The notes below the pieces were generated by a model, which saw nothing but the letters and a program-made list of their open reading frames with translations, was not told where the DNA came from and did not search any database. The position numbers and the translations under genes are program-made. A stretch of DNA of 11,463 nucleotides from Bacillota bacterium (GTDB lineage Bacteria > Bacillota_A > Clostridia > Peptostreptococcales > Anaerovoracaceae). The stretch covers positions 1 through 11,463 of the forward strand of contig JAFYLX010000161.1 of NCBI GenBank assembly GCA_017556895.1, in the 5' to 3' direction. Of this stretch, positions 5,697 to 11,463 are shown piece after piece. Each line of letters begins with the position of its first letter. The first letter of the stretch is position 1.

Positions 5697-8600
5697 TTAT
5701 ATTTTTACAAATTCTCCAGCGTCTGTTAGGTAAAGATAAGTTTCCTTAACCTTCTTACCGGTTGCCTTTTCTAAAGCGTCCTTATACAATGCCATCTGCA
5801 CAGAATAACGATCTTTAATTGCCTCAATGTTACCAGTTGCAGCGTCTCTTACATTCCCCGTCTTATAGTCTAACAGCACTAACTCTCCATCTTCCTCAAA
5901 GAAGCAGTCGATGATACCTCTGACGATTACCTCGTTATCATCCTTTTCTGTAAGGAAGTTGAATCGCTTCTCCTTATATACAGCCGGACTAGCCGCAATT
6001 CTCGCAGCAATCTCAGAATTTATAAAAGAATTGAATCTCGTAATTTCAATCACCTCGGCTTCAGCATCAGACAAGATTTCTTTTTCCACCAAAACTCCAA
6101 GAAGCTTTTCAATATATGGCAGGCCTTCTTCGTAGGCCTTAGCAATATCCATATGTTGAAGAACAGCATGATAAATCGTTCCCCTCATGGCAGCCGTGAT
6201 TGCCTTTTCCCCTATTGAAAAATCAGGCACTGCCAAAGATTCTATGGACTTATGGCCCTGACTGTTTAGTTGGCTGACGGAATATTTCGTTCTAACGGAA
6301 AGATCCTTCTGGAAAGGATATTCAAACGCCATAATTCGCTCAACTTCGTCGGAAACAGTCACGTGTTTGCAATCCTCAATAGCGTTTATGATATGTCCCA
6401 CACTTCGTCTTTTTTCTTTTGAAATTGAGTTCAGACTGCTATCACTCATTCGCTCAACCTTATTTTCCATCTCAGAGATTGTCTTGGCAGTCATAGTGAA
6501 ATAGCTGCTGTCCCTTTCCCCTTTTTCCTTGGCCTTATTAAGTTCGTCGTCAATATCTTTGCACGTACCTAGTAATACTAAAATGTCTTTAGCTCTAGTA
6601 AAGGCCACATAAAGGATTCGCTTTTCCTCTTCTACCTCCTCGCGATGGAATCTATCCTTGATCATATTTTGAAGTAAAGTAGTTCTGTACCAGCGGTTTT
6701 TAGGGTCGACTAGCGGAAAGGCTAGGCCTAAGTCCTTGTGTATCAATGGTGATTTTCCAGCAGAACTGTAATTTAGCTGTCTTGAGTAGCCAGCCACTAG
6801 GACCATCGGGAATTCTAACCCCTTGGATTTGTGAATCGTCATGATTCTCACTAGGTCGTCCTTTTCGCCTAGCATCTTAACCTGACCCATCGCAACTTTC
6901 TTGTCCTTAATAGCCTCTACATAGCGAATAAATCCATATAGTGAGCTACCTTTTCCTCGTTCATAGGCAAGAGCCTTGTTAGTCAAAACTCTAAGGTTGG
7001 CCTGGCGCTGGTCGCCTGATGGCATAGCACCCATGGCTACATAGAATCCCGTTTCTATAATTAGGCGCCAAATCAGCTGATCAAGAGGCATTATCTTAGC
7101 CCATTCTCTCCATTTATCTATTGTATCAAGGGCCTTCTTGCACTTATCCTTAAGTTCTTCGTCTCTTCCCTCTATCGCATAATCTGTAAAGGCCTTGTAA
7201 TACGAGCCTTTCTTGAATTCGATTCTTATCTTAACCATCTCTTCTATTGAGAATCTTAGCATCTCACTGCGAAGGAGAGTCATAAGCTGAATGTCCTGTT
7301 TAGGATTATCTATGATATATAGAGCGGAAATGAAAGTATTTATTTCGATCGTATCAAAGAAGCCTTCGTTATCATCGATGTACGCAGGAATATTATTTTC
7401 TGCTAGTACCTTTTGGAATACATCCCCGTAACTTTTAACGCCTCGCATCAATATGACTATATCCCTCTTTTCAAGAGGTCTTTCAATACCCTTTTTGCTG
7501 TCAAATATCGGCTTTCCTATATAGTCTTTTATGATTCTTGCCGCTGCCATTGCTTCCTTTTGAGTCTTATGAATCGCCTTGAGTTCATCCTCAAGTTCGA
7601 TATCTTCATCCCATAATGCCTTCGTCAAACAAAGTTTAGGCTCGTGATAATACTTGTCGGCATTTGGATCGCCTGCATAAAGCTTGGCTTTATCATCATA
7701 CCCATCCATAGTTTTTTCAAAAACGCCGTTTATAAAGTCTATGACTGGTGCCTTGCTTCGGAAGTTCTTATTTAAGTCGATTTTTGTCGAATTCTCAACA
7801 TCACCTGAATCGTAAAGTCTGTATTTATTCTGAAAAATCTCAGGCTCAGCAAGTCTGAATTTGTATATACTCTGCTTAACATCCCCTACCATAAACAGGT
7901 TAGCAGGACGCTTAATCAGGTCTATTAAGGCTTCCTGTATTACATTACTGTCCTGATATTCGTCGATGAAAATATGCTCAAAACGCTCTCTGTAAAACCC
8001 TGCCGCTTCTTCATCCTTAAGGATTTCATAGGCATAATGCTCGATGTCACTGAAGTCGGTTAGGTTCTTTTCCGCCTTCTTAGCCTTGTAAAGCTGGTCG
8101 TATCTAATAAGTAGTCCTTGAAGATACTTTGCGTGTTCGTAAGTATTGTCCATCTCATGGCATAGTTCATCGAAATCGCCGATGAAGTAGTCATCTTTTA
8201 GATCCTTAATCTGTTTTTTGATGATGTCTCTGTTAGCCGCAACGATGTCCTTTAATTCCGGATAGTCCCCAAAATATTTGGCGCTTATAGGCGAAAGCTT
8301 AAAGGTTCTTACGGCGCTTCGTAAGTTTTCGTATACTCCATCTTCGTATGCGGCCTGAACCATCTGAATCTGGTTCTTATCCTTGTCGCATAGCCCTTCT
8401 AGCCCATCAAGTCCATACTCTTCCGCAATATCAAAGTTCTTCTTAAGAACCCTGGACGCATAAGCTAGTTTCTCTCTTACCGATTCAAACAGAGTTCTCC
8501 CAACGACTCCCTCTTTTAAAGCTTTTCCATCCTTTAGTTGCTGGACGCTCTCTTCTAGCCACGCAAAAGGCTCCGGCAAGCTTCCGATAGTCCTATAGCA

Positions 8601-9176
8601 GTTGTCTATAAGCTCTCTGAATCTGTTTTCATTTCGGTCGCCACTGTAACACTTTAAGAAATAATAGAATTCAGGCTGATCCGCCTCGAACAATTCTTCT
8701 AAAAGCTCGTCCATAGCCTCGCCCTTTAAAAGAGTTTCTTGAACAGTATCACAAATCTTAAAGTTTGGCTCTATTTTTAACAAATAGAAATATCGTCTAA
8801 TTACATCTAGAGCAAAAGCGTGGAAAGTGCTGATGTTGGCAAGTGGCAATAAGTTCAATTGCTTCTTTAGATAGTATATATCCTCTTTGGAGCCGCCATT
8901 TTCAATCAATTCCTCCAGCGTTTCCTTGATTGCCTTTTGGATTTTTTCCTTCATTTCTGCCGCCGCTGCGTTAGTAAATGTCACGATCAACATTCGGTCA
9001 ACGGAGCATCTATCCTTTAATATCAATTTCTTTATACGCTCAACTAAAACAGCAGTCTTACCAGATCCTGCTGCCGCCGCTACAAGTATGTTTTTGTCCC
9101 TAAGCTCGATAGCCTGACGCTGCTCGTCAGTCCATCTCACAGCGCCCTTTGCGCCGGTTTTCACTTCGCTACTCAT
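5697..9176 (-). CDS. addA: ATP-dependent helicase/nuclease subunit A (AddA)
   Basis: UvrD-like helicase plus RecB-type nuclease subunit of the AddAB complex, which processes double-strand breaks to Chi-marked 3' tails for RecA. All motifs are intact in 1159 aa: Walker A AAAAGSGKT (33-41), FTNAAAAEMKEKI (67-79), STFHAFALDVIRR (116-128), Walker B FIDEYQDS (403-410), VGDVKQSIYKFR (430-441), NFRS (471-474), RIMTIHKSKGLEFP (777-790) and LYVAFTRAKD (855-864). The C-terminal nuclease shows GTIYH with His1003, GIID with Asp1090, LLDYKTG with Asp1103 and Lys1105, and VQMALYKDAL (1126-1135). It is slightly shorter than Bacillus AddA (about 1230 aa). The start ATG has only a weak upstream site (AAAGTGGG), but no other Met occurs before residue 62. 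The usual upstream partner addB is absent; gpmI diverges instead, so addB must be elsewhere if present. Confidence 0.97.
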   Translation of the reverse strand: MSSEVKTGAKGAVRWTDEQRQAIELRDKNILVAAAAGSGKTAVLVERIKKLILKDRCSVDRMLIVTFTNAAAAEMKEKIQKAIKETLEELIENGGSKEDIYYLKKQLNLLPLANISTFHAFALDVIRRYFYLLKIEPNFKICDTVQETLLKGEAMDELLEELFEADQPEFYYFLKCYSGDRNENRFRELIDNCYRTIGSLPEPFAWLEESVQQLKDGKALKEGVVGRTLFESVREKLAYASRVLKKNFDIAEEYGLDGLEGLCDKDKNQIQMVQAAYEDGVYENLRSAVRTFKLSPISAKYFGDYPELKDIVAANRDIIKKQIKDLKDDYFIGDFDELCHEMDNTYEHAKYLQGLLIRYDQLYKAKKAEKNLTDFSDIEHYAYEILKDEEAAGFYRERFEHIFIDEYQDSNVIQEALIDLIKRPANLFMVGDVKQSIYKFRLAEPEIFQNKYRLYDSGDVENSTKIDLNKNFRSKAPVIDFINGVFEKTMDGYDDKAKLYAGDPNADKYYHEPKLCLTKALWDEDIELEDELKAIHKTQKEAMAAARIIKDYIGKPIFDSKKGIERPLEKRDIVILMRGVKSYGDVFQKVLAENNIPAYIDDNEGFFDTIEINTFISALYIIDNPKQDIQLMTLLRSEMLRFSIEEMVKIRIEFKKGSYYKAFTDYAIEGRDEELKDKCKKALDTIDKWREWAKIMPLDQLIWRLIIETGFYVAMGAMPSGDQRQANLRVLTNKALAYERGKGSSLYGFIRYVEAIKDKKVAMGQVKMLGEKDDLVRIMTIHKSKGLEFPMVLVAGYSRQLNYSSAGKSPLIHKDLGLAFPLVDPKNRWYRTTLLQNMIKDRFHREEVEEEKRILYVAFTRAKDILVLLGTCKDIDDELNKAKEKGERDSSYFTMTAKTISEMENKVERMSDSSLNSISKEKRRSVGHIINAIEDCKHVTVSDEVERIMAFEYPFQKDLSVRTKYSVSQLNSQGHKSIESLAVPDFSIGEKAITAAMRGTIYHAVLQHMDIAKAYEEGLPYIEKLLGVLVEKEILSDAEAEVIEITRFNSFINSEIAARIAASPAVYKEKRFNFLTEKDDNEVIVRGIIDCFFEEDGELVLLDYKTGNVRDAATGNIEAIKDRYSVQMALYKDALEKATGKKVKETYLYLTDAGEFVKI

Positions 9177-9242
9177 AAGTCAAATACCCACTTTGCAAAA
9201 TCCATTTTATTCATTCTTCATAGTTTAAATTATTATTAAATA

Positions 9243-9293
9243 ATTTTACCACACCTGCTATCTCTTTTAAAGTCTCACCTTTTGTGGTATAGT
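9243..9293. promoter_or_regulatory. Mirror-image divergent promoter for addA and gpmI
   Basis: The palindrome TTTAAA (9266-9271) can be the -35 in both directions. Rightward, 16 bp lead to TATAGT (9288-9293); leftward, 17 bp lead to TAAAAT (minus, 9248-9243). Both -10s are preceded by the same TGTGG context, making TGTGGTA an inverted repeat (9247-9253 and 9283-9289) with extended -10 elements. Predicted starts are near 9300 and 9236. The -35 matches TTGACA at only 4 of 6 positions. Confidence 0.55.
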
Positions 9294-9317
9294 TATGTTG
9301 TTTAAATATGCTCAATT

Positions 9318-9323
9318 GAGGTG
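9318..9323 (+). promoter_or_regulatory. gpmI ribosome binding site deciding the start
   Basis: GAGGTG lies 6 nt before ATG 9330. An in-frame GTG at 9321 is part of this site and so cannot be the start. Confidence 0.8.
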
Positions 9324-9329
9324 GAAAAA

Positions 9330-10850
9330 ATGAAAAAACCTTTTATGTTAATGATTTTAGACGGATTTGGTCTTAAGGACGATGCTAATGGCAACGCAAT
9401 CAAGGCTGCTAGCACTCCAAACTTAGACAAAATCTTCAATACATACCCAAGCACTAGCCTTGCAGCTAGCGGACTCGCAGTAGGCCTTCCTGAAGGCCAG
9501 ATGGGTAACTCAGAAGTTGGTCACCTAAACATCGGTGCCGGCAGAGTAGTTTATCAGGAATTAACTAGAATTACTAAGGCTATCGATGATGGTATTTTTG
9601 CAGGAAATGCTGCCATCCTAGGCGCAATCAACCACGCAAAGGAAACAGACGGCGCCCTTCATGTTATGGGGCTTATGTCAGACGGCGGCGTTCACAGCCA
9701 TATCGATCATATCAAGGCTACTCTTGCACTTGCTGCATCTAATGGCCTTAAAAAGATTTATCTACACTGCTTCATGGATGGACGTGACGTTCCACCTACT
9801 TCCGGCAGCGGATACGTAAAGGAAATGGAAGATTTTATCGCTCAGGGCTACGAAGGTGTTATGTCCATCGGAGTAGTTTCCGGCAGATATTACGCTATGG
9901 ATAGAGATAAGAGATGGGAAAGAGTTGTTTTAGCTTACGATGCTCTTACTCTTGGAGAAGGACGTCAGGCAGAATCCGGCTCTGCTGCCGTTGAATTCGC
10001 ATACGCAAACAACGAAACTGACGAATTCATCATGCCTACAATCTGCAATAAGGAAGCGACAGTAAAGAGCGGCGACAGCATTATCTTCTGTAATTTCCGT
10101 CCTGATAGAGCTAGAGAAATTACAAGAGCATTCGTAGACGACGCTTTCGACGGATTCGAAAGAAAATCCCAAATCGCCAATTTACAATACGTATGTATGA
10201 CTCAGTACGATGCTACAATGCCAAATGTCGAAGTGGCATTCCCGCCAGCATCTATTAATAACACTCTTGGCGAGTACCTATCCTCTTTAGGAAAGACTCA
10301 GCTAAGAATCGCAGAAACGGAGAAATACGCTCATGTTACATTCTTCTTCAACGGCGGCGTGGAACAGCCAAACCCATTAGAAGACAGAATCCTAGTACCA
10401 TCACCTCAGGTTGCAACTTACGACCTTCAGCCTGAGATGAGCGCATACTTAGTAACTGAACAAGTTATAGAAGCAATCAAATCGTCTAAATACGATTGCA
10501 TAATTTTAAATTTTGCAAATCCTGATATGGTTGGCCACACAGGCGTATTCGATGCAGCTGTTAAGGCTATCGAAGCAGTAGACGAATGCGTTGGCAAGGT
10601 GTCAGAAGCAATGCTTGAAGCAGACGGCCAAATCCTATTAACAGCAGACCACGGCAACGCAGACGATATGATCGACGAAAGCGGCAATGTAGTGACAGCA
10701 CACTCAACAAACCCAGTGCCGCTAGTTCACATCGCAAACTCCCCTGCTTCATTAAAAGACGGCGGCAAGCTTTGCGACATCGCCCCAACAATGTTAACAC
10801 TTATGGGACTTGCAGTTCCTGCCGAAATGACAGGCACACCACTGGTATAA
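9330..10850 (+). CDS. gpmI: 2,3-bisphosphoglycerate-independent phosphoglycerate mutase
   Basis: Glycolytic, Mn2+-dependent enzyme that interconverts 3- and 2-phosphoglycerate through a phosphoserine intermediate. The 506 aa match the family length of about 510. Metal ligands and catalytic residues are all visible: Asp11 in LMILDGFG (7-14), Ser61 in GNSEVGHLNIGAGR (59-72), His122 in SDGGVHSHIDH (117-127), DGRDVPP (150-156), SGRYYAMDRDKRW (184-196), NFRPDRAREITR (255-266), ETEKYAHVTFFFNGG (329-343), Asp399/His403 in NPDMVGHTG (397-405), Asp440/His441 in TADHGNAD (438-445) and His458 in TAHSTNP (456-462). GAGGTG 6 nt upstream supports ATG 9330. In many Firmicutes gpmI sits with gap, pgk, tpiA and eno; here it stands alone, divergent from addA and closed by its own terminator. 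Confidence 0.97.
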   Translation: MKKPFMLMILDGFGLKDDANGNAIKAASTPNLDKIFNTYPSTSLAASGLAVGLPEGQMGNSEVGHLNIGAGRVVYQELTRITKAIDDGIFAGNAAILGAINHAKETDGALHVMGLMSDGGVHSHIDHIKATLALAASNGLKKIYLHCFMDGRDVPPTSGSGYVKEMEDFIAQGYEGVMSIGVVSGRYYAMDRDKRWERVVLAYDALTLGEGRQAESGSAAVEFAYANNETDEFIMPTICNKEATVKSGDSIIFCNFRPDRAREITRAFVDDAFDGFERKSQIANLQYVCMTQYDATMPNVEVAFPPASINNTLGEYLSSLGKTQLRIAETEKYAHVTFFFNGGVEQPNPLEDRILVPSPQVATYDLQPEMSAYLVTEQVIEAIKSSKYDCIILNFANPDMVGHTGVFDAAVKAIEAVDECVGKVSEAMLEADGQILLTADHGNADDMIDESGNVVTAHSTNPVPLVHIANSPASLKDGGKLCDIAPTMLTLMGLAVPAEMTGTPLV

Positions 10851-10861
10851 GAATTAATTGT

Positions 10862-10890
10862 CACCTTTACATTGCTAAAGGTGGCTTTTT
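10862..10890 (+). terminator. Rho-independent terminator after gpmI
   Basis: CACCTTTA (10862-10869) pairs with TAAAGGTG (10876-10883) around a 6-nt loop, followed by GCTTTTT. It begins 11 nt after the gpmI stop. The 3' arm plus T-run is also the first unit of the tandem repeat that follows. Confidence 0.8.
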
Positions 10891-10975
10891 GTTAAAGGTT
10901 GCCTTTTGCTAAAGGTGTCTTGCTGTTAAAGGTGGCCTTTTGCTAAAGGTGGCTTGTTGGTCAAAGTTGCTTGTT
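10874..10975 (+). repeat. Six tandem 17-bp repeats derived from the gpmI terminator arm
   Basis: Unit starts are 10874, 10891, 10908, 10925, 10942 and 10959, each exactly 17 bp, with rough consensus GYTAAAGGTGGCYTTTT. Copies 1, 3, 4 and 5 keep TAAAGGTG; copy 2 has TAAAGGTT; copy 6 is GGTCAAAGTTGCTTGTT; a seventh unit at 10976 is half decayed. Unit 1 is the 3' arm and T-run of the gpmI terminator. Units 2 and 4 and units 1, 3 and 5 look more alike, suggesting duplication of a two-unit block. Confidence 0.9.
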
Positions 10976-11004
10976 GGTCAAAATATACATTCATTTGGTA
11001 TTTA

Positions 11005-11065
11005 GCAACATTTTGTCCTCTATGTTGGTTAAATTTTATAATCCCAATGCTTTTGGCAACATTTT
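11005..11065 (+). promoter_or_regulatory. Predicted promoter flanked by paired GCAACATTTT motifs
   Basis: TTGTCC (11013-11018) and TATAAT (11037-11042), 18 bp apart, form a plausible promoter for the gene at 11234. The identical 10-mer GCAACATTTT occurs at 11005-11014, overlapping the -35, and at 11056-11065, just past the predicted start. An inverted CAACATTTT lies at 11164-11172, and GCCAACAA occurs at 11149-11156 and 11199-11206. The remainder of 10976-11233 is A/T-rich with no supported gene. Confidence 0.4.
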
Positions 11066-11233
11066 TTCGCTCAAATCACAAAAAATACCCATATTTACTT
11101 CAATTTATTGCTTTTTTGTTGTCATTTGGTGCTTATTTAGTAATTTCAGCCAACAAGAGTTTAAAAATGTTGTCATATACAATGCATCTTGAACTTTTGC
11201 CAACAAAATTAATTCCCCTTGGAGGTTCTGTCT

Positions 11234-11463
11234 ATGAACATACCTTTCGAAATGATAATAATTGCGGCAATTGCGGTTGCTATTCTTGTGACTATCATCG
11301 CAGTCGTTATAAAAAAACAGAATCAGGAAGTCGATGACGACTACCAGTGGTCAGCCGAAAACCGCAAAAAAAGAGCAAAACAAAATAGCAAAAGAAAAGT
11401 ACAGAATAACAAATCTAAATCTAAAGATGATGCCGTTATTTATAATTCGGCACATTTTAGTGA
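11234..11463 (+). CDS. Small single-pass membrane protein, 3' end cut by window edge
   Basis: The open frame reads from ATG 11234 to the end of the window (76 codons and 2 nt). GGAGG (11221-11225) lies 8 nt upstream, a strong site that decides the start. Residues about 7-26 are a hydrophobic helix (FEMIIIAAIAVAILVTIIAV). KK follows it directly, favouring an N-out, C-in anchor; then come an acidic DDD and a long Lys/Arg/Asn-rich, low-complexity cytoplasmic tail. No cleavage site or domain is visible. I do not recognise the family. The gene is read in the same direction as gpmI but is separated from it by a terminator, the 17-bp repeats and its own predicted promoter. Function unknown. Confidence 0.75.
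   Translation, partial: MNIPFEMIIIAAIAVAILVTIIAVVIKKQNQEVDDDYQWSAENRKKRAKQNSKRKVQNNKSKSKDDAVIYNSAHFS

Noticed and set aside
10954..11337. 127-codon plus-strand ORF covering the 17-bp repeats and the next gene start
   Set aside because: It begins inside tandem repeats, has low-complexity composition and overlaps a better-supported gene in another frame at 11234.
1..11463. tRNA, rRNA, CRISPR array or complete insertion sequence
   Set aside because: No cloverleaf-like segment, spaced direct repeats with unique spacers, or transposase ORF was seen on either strand.

Overview
The window looks like a chromosomal segment of a low-GC anaerobic Firmicute, probably class Clostridia and near Lachnospiraceae or a related family. 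The reasons are strong AGGAGG-type ribosome binding sites, A/T-rich spacers, a MazF of the Bacillus/Clostridium EndoA type, a glutamate dehydrogenase like the clostridial NAD-linked enzymes, an AddA recombination nuclease and an MgtE magnesium channel. No rRNA, tRNA, CRISPR array or intact insertion sequence was found. Genus cannot be decided from the sequence.

Layout. On the minus strand, reading right to left from about 2990: a promoter, a roughly 270-nt leader holding a 25-codon ORF, mgtE, a terminator, then nnrD (ADP/ATP-dependent NAD(P)H-hydrate dehydratase) and the first 95 codons of mazF, which runs off the left edge. Between mgtE and the next gene lies an A/T-rich, gene-free stretch with three copies of a GGATGAC-centred element. 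Two of these form a small MITE-like inverted repeat. On the plus strand follow an unnamed PD-(D/E)XK-like protein gene (3352-4095) and gdhA (4259-5602), which has its own promoter and a strong 5'-UTR hairpin. A bidirectional terminator separates gdhA from the convergent addA (5697-9176, minus). addA and gpmI (9330-10850, plus) diverge from a compact region where the two predicted promoters are mirror images sharing one palindromic -35. After gpmI come a terminator, six tandem 17-bp repeats that copy the terminator's 3' arm, an A/T-rich promoter region, and the start of a small single-pass membrane protein cut by the right edge.

Most genes are housekeeping: metabolite repair, Mg2+ transport, ammonia/glutamate metabolism, double-strand-break repair and glycolysis. 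They do not form one pathway. The most interesting material is non-coding: (1) the mgtE leader, whose short ORF ends inside alternative base-pairings that could hide or expose the mgtE ribosome binding site, recalling peptide-controlled Mg2+ transporter genes of enterobacteria but with different sequences; (2) the addA/gpmI mirror-image promoter; (3) the MITE-like element; (4) the terminator-arm tandem repeat. All structures were folded by eye and are hypotheses.
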